Shown piece after piece: positions 14,304 through 26,820 of a stretch of DNA of 64,000 nucleotides (positions are counted from its first letter, which is position 1; every line of letters starts with the position of its first letter). Made by a program: the position numbers and the translations under genes. The DNA lies in contig CM036619.1 of NCBI GenBank assembly GCA_020746105.1, positions 8,656,238 through 8,720,237 of the forward strand, in the 5' to 3' direction. The DNA comes from Trogon surrucura. Taxonomy: Eukaryota > Chordata > Aves > Trogoniformes > Trogonidae. Below the pieces are notes generated by a model. The model saw nothing but the letters and a program-made list of their open reading frames with translations. It made no database searches and was not told where the DNA came from.

Positions 14304-16218
14304 ATTCACCAGGAGAGTCCCTTTCCCTGAAGCCTCCTGCATGCTGCCTGGTAGCAGGGAAGTTAGCAGCAGCCCTCTGCTACAGTCCCTAACAGGGAAC
14401 TGTTTTGTGTTTCCAGTATGAGTCATTGCAGTTGCAGGTCAACGGCCAAATTCTTCTTTTTGTTACACGCATTTAGGCCTGTGGGCTTCACTGAGTGGGA
14501 GGGTAATGGAACTGGTCCAGAAACACTTTATTAAGCATTTTGGTCCAAGCTGTTTCAAAGTGCTCAACAAACACAACACATTTTAATAGGATGCCCTGGA
14601 AAGGTCCCCCAAATCTTATCCCTCTGGGAAGAGAATTAGTTTAAACAAGATTTGGTTAAGGAATAATACCATCCTAAGGGGGATTTTGTTTTTTTCTTGG
14701 ACAGTATAGGTGACCATCGGTTGCTGAACCCTTCCTTGGTTGCACAGTTCAGTGATACAAACAAAAAACAGGCACTATTCACACTGCTAATTCCTCTGAA
14801 ATGAGGTTTTATGCTAAATGATTCCACACCTCACTGGTACTCTGTTTTTAAGACTTTAAATGTGAAGACCTTTCTCTTTACCTTAGCTTTGATTCAAGGA
14901 TTTTATTTTCTGTTACTTGCAAGTTATCAGTACCACACATATTAGGCATGCTGCAACCTTAAAAGGCTTCTTCAGATCAACTCAAACCCTGAACATTTTT
15001 TTTTTTACTTTTTTTTATGATATCTTTTGGAGAACATATGATGGTTATTTTCTGGATTGAGAAAGAGATATGTACCAAATGTCCCCATCCCTCCCTAATA
15101 AAAATCCCAAACAAACAAAGTCAATAAATGAATTTTTATTATACGGTTTTCATGAATATTATATGGTCTTTATGAAACTTTTCTAAGGCAAACACTTATG
15201 AAGGATAGCAGATGAATCTGGGCTGCAGTGCAGTTTTATTTTGCTTTTTAAAGCAACAGTGCTGTAGGGAGAAATGTCACTATAGTTACAAATGTTGCTG
15301 CAAATTATCAAAAGTTAATTCTAACCAGTAATTTTGTTAAAATTGATTCTTTTTACATCGAACTGTTCTAGGAAATTGCTGGGTTTTTTTGAACCAAACA
15401 TATTTATGGAGAGTAAAACAGAAGTTATTTGTGATTTTCAATTTTTATTTTACTATGTGGAGTATTCACAGTAATTAGATTTCTGATTTCTGTAACCAAA
15501 GGAAAATCCTCCACTTTGACAGATTTTGTATTTATACAAAATCCAGACGACAACAAGTCCATATTTTTTACCTGTTTTTTTTTCTCTGACTTCTTTCTAC
15601 ATCATATGCTGCATAGTCTCCTCAGTCTACCAGCCCTGATTGCTGCGATTGTGCCCGGCACTGAACATTTAACAGAGACTTTTTGTTGCTAACTGCATGG
15701 TTATGACAAAAGGCAGATTGTTAAAGCGGGAGCTGTGTTATCAAAAGTCAGTCAAAAGTGTGCCAAAAACTCCTGGTCCTGCAGAATTCAAATGTGGCAT
15801 CATCAAGACGGGAGAAAGAGAAAACTCATAGACATTGACCAAATAAAAACCTTAGGAAGAAAGAGGAACACAGAAGTCTGCAGCTAGAACCAGCAAGTGT
15901 GTCACCAAGTGTGTTCCTGTTTACTTGATTTTGCTAGAAAAATCCTTAAAAGAGAGGACCTTTAAAAGTTGACCACAGTGAGTTGTGCCCTGAGGACTTA
16001 TGGAGGGTGAGTGTCCTGTCTGTCTTTAAGGAGATGGAAGAGAAAAGGAACAAATCCAAGGAATTCAGCTGAATGTAGAAAGCTACTGTAACAAATTACA
16101 CAATGGCCAATGAACACTTGGAAGACAATAATATACTAAGAAATGGCCAGCACAATTTTCTCAAGAATAGAGCATGTTAAGGGAATTTAGTTTCTTCTCT
16201 GACATGGTGCAACAGTCA
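14304..16218. other. Intergenic sequence, nothing recognised
   Basis: AT-rich unique DNA with T-runs near 14998-15017. I see no gene or named repeat between the CR1 tail and the LTR. Confidence 0.55.
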
Positions 16219-16713
16219 TGTGGCAAGGTTTTGGTAGTGGGTGGGCTACTGGGGACAAGAAGCCAGAAGCTGCTCACCATGTCCAACAGAGCCAATGCCA
16301 GCTGGCTCCAAGACAGACCCACCACTGGCCAAAGTCAAACCCATCAGCGATGGTGGTAATGCCTCTGGGATAAAAATGGGAAAAAAAATGCTGCACAACA
16401 GCAACTGGAGGAGATGAGTGAGAATATATGAGAGAAACAACTCTGCAGACACCAAAGTCACTGAAGGAAGAGTGGGAGGAAGTGCTCCAGGCTCTGGAAC
16501 AGAGATTCTCCTGGGTCGTGGTGAAGACGATGATGAGGCAGGCTGTCCTCCTGCAGTCCATGAAGTTGCATGGTGAAGGACATATCTACCTGCAGCCCAC
16601 AAAGGACACCATGCCAGAGCACATAGATGTGCCCACATGAGTCTGTGACCCCGTGGGAAGCCCACACTGGAGCAGACTCCTGGCAGAAATTGTGGACCTG
16701 TGGAGAGAGAACC
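16219..16713 (+). mobile_element. Avian ERVL-like LTR, left half (split by a CR1)
   Basis: Recognised as the left part of a long terminal repeat common in birds. Visible marks are CCAACAGAGCCAATGCCAGC, a GCGATGGTGGTAATGCCTCTGG phrase broken over 16346-16367, a run of GAGAGAAACAACTCTGCAG, and repeated units of the form CTGGAGCAG. No gag or pol frame accompanies it, so it is a solo LTR relic. The left end near TGTGGCAAGG is approximate and no clean target duplication could be matched with the right end. The family name is from memory, so the assignment to class III (ERVL-like) is less sure than the LTR call. Confidence 0.72.
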
Positions 16714-17710
16714 ACAGAATCACAAAATCACAGAATTTAGTGGTTGGAAGGGACCTCAAAATATCATCTAGTCCAGCCCCCTGCCAGAGCAGGATCACCT
16801 ACAGTAGGTTACACAGGAACGTGTCCAGGCGGATTTTGAATGTCTCCAGAGGAGACTCCACTGCCTCTCTGGGCAGCCTGTGCCAGTGCTCTGTCACCCT
16901 CACAGGGAAAAAGATTTTCCTAATGGTTTTGTGGAATCTCTTGTGCTCCAGCTTGTACCCATTGCCCCTTGGACATCACTGAGAAGAGCCTGACTCCATC
17001 CTCCTGACACTCCCCCTTGACATATTTACAAACATTAATGAGGTCACACCTCAGCCTCCTCTTCTCCAAGCTAAAGAGACCCAGCTCCTTCAGCCTTTCC
17101 TCAGAAGGGAGATGTTCCACTCCCTTCGTCATCTTTGTGGCTGCGCTGGACTCTCTCAAGAAGCTCCCTGTCTCTCTTGAGCTGAGAGGCCCAGAACTGG
17201 ACACAATATTCCAGATGTGGCCTCACCAGGGCAGAGTAGAGGGGCAGGAAGGCCTCTCTCGACCTACTAGCCACCCCTCTTCTAATATAGCCCAGGATGC
17301 CATTGGCCATCTTGGCCACGAGGGCACAGTGCTGGCCCATGGGCATCCCGCTGTCCACCAGAACTCCCAGGTCCCTCTCCCATACGCTGCTCTCCAACAG
17401 ATCAGTCCCCAACCTATACTGGTACATGGGGTTGTTCTTTCCCAGGTGTAACATTCTACATTTGCCCTTGTATTTCATAAAATTTCTCGCCACCCAACTC
17501 TCCATCCTGTCACTGAAAGGCAGCACAGCCTTCTGGTGTGTCAGCCACTCCTCCCAGTTTTGTGTCATCAGCAAAATTGCTGATGGTGCACTCTATTTCC
17601 TCATCCACGAATATATTGAACAGCACTGGTCCCAGTACAGACCTCTGAGTGACTCCACTAGATACAGGTTTTCTGCAGGTCTTGTGCCCTTGTGCAGAAC
17701 TGACAGTGAA
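16714..17710 (-). mobile_element. CR1 LINE (about 1.0 kb), minus strand, inserted in the LTR
   Basis: The left edge carries octamers (CACAGAATCACAAAATCACAG) and the GGTTGGAAGGGACCT block. On the minus strand, reading 5' to 3', the element shows the reverse-transcriptase phrase [11 protein letters not shown], the catalytic-type FADD motif at 17564-17575, [18 protein letters not shown] and [18 protein letters not shown]. Frameshifts separate the segments and two short internal deletions are likely around 17505 and 17600. It interrupts LTR sequence on both sides, so it is younger than the LTR. The right limit is good to about 30 bases. Confidence 0.92.
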
Positions 17711-18193
17711 GCATCTGTTTCTGAAGGACTGCACTCTATAGAAAGGATTCATGCTGGAGCAGTTCATGAAAAACTGTCTCCCTTGGGAGGGACCCCACGT
17801 TGGAGCAGGGGAAGAGTGTGAGGAGGAAAGAGCCGCAGAGAAAACAAGCGATGAACTGATTGCAACTCCCACTCCCCTGTACTGCTTGAGGGGAAGGAGG
17901 TAGAGGATTCAGGAGTGAAGCTGATCCTGGAAAGAAAGGAGGATGGGGGGAAGGTGGTTTTAGTTTTACTTGTATTTCTTACCACCCTACTGTTACTATT
18001 TGGCAGTAAATTAAATTAATCTTCCTCAAGTCAAGTCTGTTTCGCTCGCAAAAATAACTGGTAAGCAATCTCCCTGTTCTTATCTTAGTCCATAGCCTTT
18101 TCATCTCATTTTCTCCCTTTGTTTTGCTAAGAAGGGGGAGTGAAAGAGCAGCTTGCTGTACACCTGGCAACCAGCCAAGGTCAATCCACCACA
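17711..18193 (+). mobile_element. Avian ERVL-like LTR, right half
   Basis: LTR sequence resumes with TTTCTGAAGGACTGCAC and the repeated ATGCTGGAGCAGTTCATGAA and GTTGGAGCAGGGGAAGAGTG units. It continues through a GGGGGGAAGG phrase and an AATTAAT-containing tract (polyadenylation-region-like) to the typical end, with ACCTGGC, GGTCAA and CCACCACA finishing at 18193. The two halves are in the same orientation and order, so they are one LTR. Some LTR sequence may be missing at the junction. Confidence 0.72.
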
Positions 18194-18479
18194 CTCATCC
18201 AGTTGATGACAACACTGACATAATTTATTGCATTTGTAATAAAACTTTGGGTAAGACTCACTATAACATCCTCATAAGGAAACCAGTGATATACAGTCTA
18301 CGCAAAAGTACTATAAAGTAACCACAAAATCCAGTGGTATGACTCAGAGCACGGAGCAATAATTGATACCCATCAGAGATGGCACATCAAATTGCCCCTT
18401 TAAGTTTGTGATTTATGTCACTGTAAAACAGAATTGCCATTTACGTGACCAGCTGGTACCAAGCTGGGCAGGCAGGCCC

Positions 18480-18975
18480 CTCAGTTCAAGAAAGACAGGG
18501 AACTGTTGGAGAGAGTCCAGCACAGGGCAACTAGGATGATTAAGGGAGTGGAGCATCTCCCTTATGAGAAAAGGCTGAGGGAGCTGGGGCTCTTTAGTTT
18601 GGAGAAGAGGAGGCTGAGGGGTGACCTCATTAATGTTTACAAATATATCAAGGGTGAGTGTCACGAGGATGGAGCCAGGCTCTTCTCGGTGACAACCACT
18701 GATAGGACAAGGGGTAATGGGCTGAAACTGGAACATAAGAGGTTCCGCTTAAACTCGAGAAGAAACTTCATCTCAGTGAGGGTGACGGAGCCCTGGAACA
18801 GGCTGCCCAGAGAGGCTGTGGAGTCTCCTTCTCTGGAGACATTCAAGACCTGCCTGAACACGTTCCTGTGTAGCATAATCTAGGCGTTCCTGCTCTGGTA
18901 GGGGGATTGGACTTGATGATCTTTTGAGGTCCCTTCCAATCCCTAACATTCTATGATTCTATGATTTTATGATTT
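18480..18975 (+). mobile_element. CR1 LINE, 5'-truncated 3' end, plus strand
   Basis: Opens at TCAAGAAAGACAGGGAACTG and encodes, in one frame, [40 protein letters not shown] and [20 protein letters not shown], then a stop. It ends in ATTCTATGATTCTATG octamers. The C-terminal frame is intact for 125 codons, so this is among the youngest copies in the window, but the 5' truncation makes it immobile. Confidence 0.95.
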
Positions 18976-21900
18976 CGTTTAAAGAATAAATAATAAATGA
19001 ATTTATTTTTTTAAAAAAATATTTAAAACGTAGAAGTGAGAAATCATAGACCAAACAGAAAAATAAGCTTGCAAGACAGCAATGGGATCAACAAACTATT
19101 TATGGAAAAGTATGATACTTGAGTAAGTAAGCAAACGTCACACTGGGACATATTAGCAGGACTACTGTAAGTCAAACACGGGAGATAAACTTTGCCATTC
19201 ATTTAACCCCATTTGATTAATGAATCTATAGTGAGACCCTTCAGCACCTCTGAATTCCAGATTTCAGTGCCAGCTTTGGATACCGTGCATTAAAAAAGAT
19301 GTAAAGAAAACAGAGACTCTTGAGTGAAAAACTACGAACCAGGAAAGCACTTTAGAAAACAGGACTTTTGAGGAAATGTTTCAAAACTAAAATTTTTTTT
19401 GCTTTTCAGTATACTAAAAGAGGAAGACAACCAGTAGAAATGCCACAGAGAAACACACACACGGAAGGAAAGCCCCAAAAGTGTTACCCTTCCTGTACCT
19501 GGAAATGTTATCAAGAGTGATACATACTAGAAGGTAAATTTGTTCTCCAAGGGCCCTCAGTCTATGATAAGAAAGAACTAACAAGGAGAAAAGCCATAAT
19601 TTCTTCAAGTAATGTATCTCAGAAGACATTAGCTAGAGAACTCCCAAACTCTATTGCTGGAGGATTTTAAAACAGGTTAAAAAAATATACTTGATAAGGG
19701 ATGACTACATTTACTTGATGCTTTTTCCAAAGAGGCAGACAGATTCCCATTGCAAGTCCCCTTCAACTCTAATTTGCTATAATTTGATATGAAAATACAG
19801 GTTCTGTTCTTTTCACTAGAAGTTGCTTGGCAGCTTTCTCACTTTAAGGGGAAAAAAAAGTACTATTTGGAAAATGCTGTGAATTTCTTTCCAACTCTGG
19901 TTTCCTGTCAACAGAGTAAAACCTTAATTCCTACTCAAAGCCTTGAGGCTAGTAGCTTGCTTTTTCAAATGCATTCAGTAAGTCAGGACTTCCAGTAGTA
20001 TTTTCATCTAGTATCTTTTTTAATCCCTTTTTATGCAACAGTGCAGTGCTTTACATATTTTTAAGTTTTGTGCTGTTTAAATTGTGACAAATATAAGAAA
20101 CTCCCTGAGTTTCTTTAATCTTCTTTCTGTAAGAAGCTCACTCAAAACCTTTCTTCCAGTCTCTTGGAGGGTCACATCCCATTTTCCAGGATGTCTGCAC
20201 CTCCCTTCTCTGCATGCTCCTGTGATGTTTATGCCATTTTTTTTCCCTCCAACTATATATACCATCAGCAGATTGAGTGCAAAGCAATAAACAAAAAAAA
20301 AAGACATGTTCAGCTTCCAGAGTTACTCAGTTTGTGTCTATTTTGTAGAGTGATATGTGCCCATCTTGAGCCCAAAGCCCTTGCCATCTGTGCTACTTGC
20401 TTCCTCACTGAAATTTCCTAGATTTAAAACCATCTTAAGTGCAGCTAAACTTCCTCAAAACCAGCAGCTATCCCTTGTGTTTGTCCTTAAAGTGAGAAAC
20501 AGTGTGAAACACGTGAAGTTGACTTTTATGCCAGCTACCAGATCTCTGTCCTCACAGTTTTTTCTGCTTCCTGCTACTACATCCCTCCCTCTTATGACCA
20601 CAAAAACAGGGATCTGTCCCCATCTGCAATAAAAGAGGATTGAACAAAGTACACGACACATCAACCAGGTTTTTCTCCTAACTGTAAGCACCTCAAATCT
20701 TTGGGCAATCATTCAAGTTGGGAGAGATGTGTCATTCCTTTTGCACTTCTTAAGCAAACCTCCTGAATTAAGGAACTGATTTAAGTATTTAAACAGAAAT
20801 ACACACCAACGACAATGAATCATCATTGTTATTTAACTCCACAAATGACTTTGGGTGTTACGGCATGAGGGAATGTTTATCAGAAAAAGGTGATTTAAAA
20901 TAGTGGTTAATCCTAACCTTAAATATTTACCAAATCTGCAGACTCAGTATCAAATCTCTGTGCCCCGGTTCAGTGTTTCTGCAGTACCAGGGAACATACT
21001 GAAGTGTCTTAAGATTATTCCAGGGAGGTTTGATACTTTGCCAGGAAAACTCTTGAGTATATAGCTGCTGGATGTTGGCAATGGGCATGCAGACGATGTG
21101 TCTCTAAAAATGTCTAGTTCAGTACACTGTAGCTGCTGGGGAAAAAAAAAAAAAAAAAGAAGAAGAAAAAAGACACTTCCCCTTTTGGTGAAGAAAGTTC
21201 TGTTTTGACAAATTTTAAGAGGCATGGGCAGCTGCCCACTTTTGGTACCAGCAGTTATCATAAGCTAAGTTGTTTGGGTTTTTTTTTTCCACGCTGGACT
21301 TTTAGTGTGCTGCTGGCTCTGCATGATCATCTGGGTAGGGAGAACAAGCTACTCTGCGACACTGACAGTGGCTGATCCCCAAAAGCCAGACACTCCTTTA
21401 AAGACACTTGGTTATGTGTGAGTATCCACGTTCTCCGGCATGTTCTCCAGACCAGCAATTCTGACAAGCTGCTCTTGCAGATTTTGAAGGAGAGGCCAAG
21501 CCAAGGCTTTGGATTCTCTTATTTAAAAAAGCCCTGAAGGACTTCACTATGAGCAAGGCTGACTTTTGGGGGTAGAATCCACCAGATGCCTCCACCACCG
21601 GACTGGTCAGCACACAAGCTTGTGCTCTTGCCCAAGCTTATGAAGAAGTGACGGATCAGAATGGGGTGGACATACTGCAGGTAGCCCAGGAATCCTTGGG
21701 ACCCTTCTTGGAGAATCATCACACCCACAGAAGGAAGGGCTGAGGTCTGGCTTTCATGTCTGCATATGGAGCTTTCAGTTTGACCAAGACTGGGGTTAAG
21801 CTAAAAACACTGACTTGATGAAATGTCAATAAATAACTTGTCTCAGGCAGCTTAGGTCGGCTTTCAGCCTTTGTCATGAGTTTCTAACAGTGATAGACAG

Positions 21901-22559
21901 AAAGGACCTAGAAAAACCCCTTTCACCATTGAAAATCAACTGCTATAAAGCAGCTCCACAACTGCTGGAGGGGGGCAAGATCTGTCACTTCTCCCAGCCT
22001 TCACCAAATGCCACAGATAGAACATGAGATTAAATTTGGTTCCTGTGGGCTTTTGTGTCTTGGAACTAATGACAGTGACAACTCAGTAGGAAGAACCAGA
22101 TATGCCAATGCTTTTGTAGATGAAGAGTCTAGTTAAAGGGTTTTGATTTTATCCATGCTACATAATAATATTTTCTAAAGCACGTTCCTTGATTTACTGC
22201 AATTCACAGTTTTAAATACTGCTGCTTTTCACATGTTAACTAGTTATGGTCCTTTCTGAGGAAAAATAGGTTTTTTCCAGGACTTAAATTTCTGACACAA
22301 TGGCTTTGAAGTTCTGTCCAAATATAGCTTGATATATCATATCTGAAAATTGACCATAAAAACAGCAATAGATTTTCATCCTCTTTTAAATTCTAATAAA
22401 TTTTTAAAAGGTGCTTCTGAAATGAAAATAACAATGTGTGGGACAAACAAAGCAATAAATAAATTCCAGCAGGGAAAGTACACTAAACAGGAAATCCTGC
22501 ATTCAGTAAAAAATGTTCCTCATGTAATCCCTTATCAGTTTGCTCAAAGTCTTTCTGAG
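18976..22559. other. Intergenic sequence with an A-rich low-complexity tract
   Basis: Unique AT-rich DNA. The only notable element is a run of 17 A followed by GAA-type repeats at 21142-21172. Open frames are short and unsupported. Confidence 0.55.
21142..21172. repeat. Poly-A / (GAA)n low-complexity tract
   Basis: Seventeen A residues followed by GAAGAAGAAAAAAG. No retroelement body lies immediately upstream on either strand, so it is a simple repeat and not an obvious retrocopy tail. Confidence 0.85.
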
Positions 22560-22645
22560 ATCATAGAATCATAGAATGTTAGGGGCTGGAAGGGACTCTA
22601 GAGAACATCTAGTCCAATCCTCCTGCCAAAGCAGATGAAGGGACA
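22560..22645 (-). mobile_element. CR1 LINE 3'-end fragment, minus strand
   Basis: Only about 85 bases: ATCATAGAATCATAGAATG, GGGGCTGGAAGGGAC and CATCTAGTCCAATCC. It then leaves CR1 similarity. Extremely short CR1 copies of this kind are common in birds. Confidence 0.85.
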
Positions 22646-22784
22646 CAAAGTGTTGTACAGTCAGTTTTTCCATACTGATGCCTCAGAGCTCAAAATGTTT
22701 TGTTTCAGTTCATACTACTATCCTAGATTGAAGCTGATATTAATCATCTTGCTCAAACTCATGGCTCAGATGTGTTCACAGAAT

Positions 22785-22926
22785 CATGGAATAGAATCAT
22801 AGAATCGTTTAGGTTGGACAAGACCTTTAAGATCATCAAGTCCAACCATTAACGTAGCAATGCCAGGTCCACCAGTAAATCATGTCCCTAAGCACCTCAT
22901 CTACACGTAACACCTCATCTGCACGT
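22785..22926 (-). mobile_element. CR1 LINE 3'-end fragment, minus strand, older subfamily
   Basis: Starts AATAGAATCATAGAATCG followed by TTTAGGTTGGACAAGACCTT and CATCAAGTCCAACCATTAAC, the signature of a different CR1 subfamily from the copy just to the left. It shares this signature with the copy at 39836. Its distal end contains a short tandem duplication of CACCTCATCTACACGT. Confidence 0.88.
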
Positions 22927-24341
22927 CATCATCACCAAAGGTGAGGCAACCCAGTGAAAACTTCATGACACAGGATGCTGCTTGCTGGTGATTAGATTAC
23001 CCTCTCCTGCAATGTTGACTGGTACCACAGACCAAGAGTAAGTAGATCACTGCTTTCTTTCTACAAAGTGTATTTACATATACTCAAAATCATCCCACAA
23101 CACTTACATTTGTGCTAGCTGCCATACTTGTAATTAGTAATAACCCTGAAGTATTCAAGACAAACTCTGGTCTTGACCACCTATCTAGATGATAGGGAAT
23201 GTCCTCATCATTTCAATAATGAGCTTTTTTTTGGCCACAGATTTTCTCTTGAGAGTCATTTTTAGTAAACTGTAGCAAACCAGGTTTTCCAACCTTAGGT
23301 CTACCCAGCAATGTAATACCAATGCTAATGCTGTGGGTACCAATGCTTTGCATTCGTAAAGCTTTGCTACATGTTATTAACTACCTGGGGCCAACATCCA
23401 TATATTGTATCTCAGTGCTGGGTGATGAAAAGCTAAGTTAAATCCTCAGTTATGCTGGTAGACACTTAGAGAGTTCAATGAGGTAGCGGAGCTAAACACG
23501 ACCTTGCTGCCCAGTCTTTCTGAAAAGCTGTTTTTTCAATTCGATACCATCAGTGATCAGCCCACTGGACTGAGGACATGGGAAGCAGTAGTGTGTGTGC
23601 ACAGGTATTTCACTATAGACTGTGGGAGGTCATGCCCGCAGAGCTGTGATCACAGCTGCGCACTACCAGCTATGTAGTTCACTATGTAGTAGAGACAGAT
23701 GATATGTCTGAGTACTGTATCGTCTACCGAGGATATCTTAGGATACAAACTAGAAGGTCTTATGCATCCTAGCTAATAAAAACAACTAAGCATTTAAGAT
23801 ATGTTTTTTCCAGCTACTGTTAACAGTGGCTTTGATTGTTCCTTCTTACTCTGCTAGGCCTATACTTTTTGTAAGCCTTAGGACTTTTCACTGTCTCTGT
23901 TCATTGGATGTCCCTCAAGACAGCCCTGAGAGTCTTCAGTGGTTGTGGTGTCCTTCTCATCATATTCACCTGAATTCCTTCCCTCTTCAACTTCTGCTAC
24001 CCAGGCTGGTGCCTCTATTCACCAGGGAGCTCTTCTCTTTCCAGTGACAGCTGTGCAGACATCCCCTACCAATAACCTTAATCAACATTTTTCAATCTAA
24101 AGACCACTCCTAGATGTAGCTCTGCCACTGTTGGTCACCTATTTGTTCAAAACAAAATACGATGTTTGCAGGTGAGGTTGACCTGCTCACATTAAACCTC
24201 ACGTGTTTAAACGACTTAGATACTTGTTCTGAGCGTTAAGACATGGGTCAGCAATGACCACTGTTCTTCCAAAATTCCCTTTGGTTTTTAGTTCTGAAAA
24301 TTCTCTGAATTTTTCTTGGTAGCTTGTTGTTTGATCTAGCT
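22927..24341. other. Intergenic sequence, nothing recognised
   Basis: Unique sequence with no gene, RNA gene or named repeat seen. Short open frames only. Confidence 0.55.
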
Positions 24342-25345
24342 TAGAATCATAGAATCATAGAACAGTTTTGGCTGGAAGAGACCTTGAAGATCATTGAGTC
24401 CAATCTTTTCCTAGCTCTATACACACCACTAAACCATGTCCTTCAACGCAGCATCTACCCTTCTCTTAAACACCTTCAGGGACGGTGACTCAAGCACCTC
24501 CCTGGGCAGCCTGTTCCAATGCCTGACAACTCTCTCAGTAAAGAAATTCTTCCTAATATCTAACCTGAACTTCCCCTGGTACAAATTAAGGCCATTTCCC
24601 CTTGTCCTATCACTCACCTCTAGGGAGAACAGACCAACCTCCACCTCACTACAACCTCCTTTCAGGCAGTTGTAGAGAGCAATGAGGTCTCCCCTCAATC
24701 TCCTCTTCTCTAGGCTAAACAGCCCCGGATCCCTCAGCCTTTCCTCATAAGACTTATGTTCTAAGCCCTTTACCAGCTTGGTAGCCCAACTCTGTACCCT
24801 GCCCAGCACTTCAATGTCCCTCTTGTAGTGAGGGGCCCAAAACTGGACACAGTACTCAAGGTGAGGTCTCATCAAAGCTGAGTACAGGGGCATGATCACA
24901 TCCCTGCTCCTGCTGGCAACATCATTCTTGATCCAGGCCAGGATGCTGTTGGCCTTCTTGGCCACCTGGGCACACTGCTGGCTCGTTCCACCGGCTGTCT
25001 ATCAACACCCCCAGGTCCCTCTCTGCCTGGCAGCTCTCCAGCCACTCTCCAGCCACTCCTCCCCAAGCCTGTAGCGCTTCCATGGGTTGTTGTGGCTGAA
25101 GTGGAGGACCCGGCATTTGGCCTTATTGAATTTCATGGAGTTGGCCTTGGCCCAGTGATCCAGCCTGTCCAGATCCTTCTATGGAGCCTCTCTACCCTCA
25201 AGCAGGTCGACACTTCCACCCAGCTGGGTGTCATCTGCAAACTTACTAAGGGTGCACCCTGTCCCCTCATCCAAATCATTCATAAAAATGTTAAACAGGA
25301 GTGGCCCCAGTACTGAGCCCTGGGGGACACCACTCGTGGTCGGCT
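24342..25345 (-). mobile_element. CR1 LINE (about 1.0 kb), minus strand
   Basis: The left edge has AGAATCATAGAATCATAGAA, then TTGGCTGGAAGAGACCTTG. The minus strand has an uninterrupted 178-codon frame (24429-24965) with [48 protein letters not shown] and [19 protein letters not shown]. Upstream in another frame is [19 protein letters not shown] and a catalytic-type FADD at 25230-25241. It is thus the C-terminal half of ORF2 with at least one frameshift (near 24965-25120). A CCAGCCACTCT unit is duplicated near 25040. Confidence 0.94.
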
Positions 25346-25965
25346 TTTTCATTCTAGCAATGATATTCCATGTCACAGTCTTCTGTAGACAAAATCCTGG
25401 ATTTTTCCACATCCAAAGCTAAGCTTAGTTCATTCTCCTCTCTTACTATCAAAATTCTATTTGTTCTTTCAAGATATATCTTAGATTCTTTTTTTTAGAA
25501 AAGCACTAAGCCCATCTGCCCTTTTGGCATAAGATAACTTCATTTAATGCTAATCGAAATATTACAGTAAATCAGACCTTATGCCTCTTTAATTACTGCT
25601 TTGATTTTTTAAAACTCTAAGCCTGCATCCTATATTCAGGGGACATGCTGCACTCTAGCATTTCAGACCAACAACTGGTTATTTTGACTAGTTGGGTGAA
25701 GCCTCCAGAGTTGACTTTTTCAACCTGTCTTGGCACTTTTCATTGTTCATTCTGTTTTATGGTGGTAATCCCAACATTGCTGTGATCTACCTCATGCCTT
25801 CCTATGTTGTCTTTCCTTTGGTTCTGCCGCTTCTACTGAGCAGAGCTTATTTTTGTTTCCTTAGCTTTATGTCAGCGTCTTAAACGTCTGTCTGATCTCG
25901 ACCTCCCAAGCCACAACTTCTAGCTGTTGCCCCATTATACTCTCTGCAGCTACCAGAAAGGGTTT
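25346..25965. other. Intergenic sequence, nothing recognised
   Basis: About 600 bases of unique sequence between two CR1 copies. The first 70 bases might be additional diverged CR1, but I cannot align them to anything I recognise. Confidence 0.5.
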
Positions 25966-26820
25966 CACAGAATCACAGAATGTCAGGGCTTGGAAGGGAC
26001 CTCAAAAGATCATCCAGTCCAACCCGTCTGCCAGAGCAGGACCACCCCTGAGTTTCCTCTTCCCAAGCCCAGCTCCCTTACCTCCTCCTTGAAGGTCATG
26101 TGCCCTACCACCCTAACTATCTTTGCAGCTCTTTGCTGAGCTTGTTGAGGTTCTTGACTTCCTGGTAGATCCAAAATTGGTCTCGCCAGGGGTGAGCAAA
26201 GGAGGTAATAATCTCCCTGGATCTACTGGGCATGCTTCTCCTGATGTAAGTCAATGTGCAATTTACACTGCCTGTAATGGGAGCAGATTATTGGCTCTTA
26301 CTCATTCTGGTATCGACCACAAGCCCTGAATTCTCTTTCATCAAGCCTCAGCCATTCAGTTCCCAGCTTGTGCTGATGTGTGGGATTCCTCCACCCCAGG
26401 CACAGAACTCTGCACTTCTCCCTGCTCATTTTCAGAAAGTTCTTCTTAGCACAATTCTTATCCTTCTCAAACACCATGTGGATTAAAGATTGGTCACTTC
26501 GTAAAGGGTGAGTGCCCCTGGTCTCATCATCCAAATTACTGATGAAGACACTGAAAAATATTGGAACACTGTGATACTCCACTTGCTACTGGTCTGGATA
26601 TTAAGCCATTGATTATTACACACTTTAACCCTGGCTGTGCCGCCGTTTCTTAAACCATGCTTACGCACCCCATACTTCCTCAAATTGAAAACGAGAATAC
26701 TGTGGGTGATGGTGTCAAGAATGTTACCAGAGACAGTGTATACTAGATTCAGCCTCTTCTCATTCACATAGGCAGTCTTTTCACCAGCAGCCCTTTCCCA
26801 GTTGTCAGGAATCTCCACTA
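25966..26820 (-). mobile_element. Old, heavily decayed CR1 LINE, minus strand
   Basis: The left 90 bases have clear CR1 3'-end marks (CACAGAATCACAGAATGTCAG, CTTGGAAGGGACCTC, CATCCAGTCCAACC). The remainder is recognisable only by translating the minus strand: ILDTITHSILVFNLRKYG, then VFISNLDDETRGT, then KCRVLCLGWRNPTHQHKLGTE. These run in the proper CR1 reverse-transcriptase order but with frameshifts and with the FADD region lost. Large internal deletions are likely, since the 3' coding region is nearly absent. Confidence 0.8.

Noticed and set aside
16246..16665. A 139-codon minus-strand frame and overlapping frames on both strands.
   Set aside because: They lie within the LTR, which carries no coding region in that orientation; they are shadows of a repeat.
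18506..18883. A 125-codon plus-strand open frame.
   Set aside because: It is CR1 ORF2 C-terminus followed by the CR1 3' UTR, not a host gene. The same applies to the frames at 31142-31489 and 11567-11914.
24429..24965. A 178-codon open frame on the minus strand that could be taken as a gene.
   Set aside because: It is the C-terminal part of CR1 ORF2, lacking the catalytic region and separated by a frameshift from the upstream part; it is a transposon remnant.
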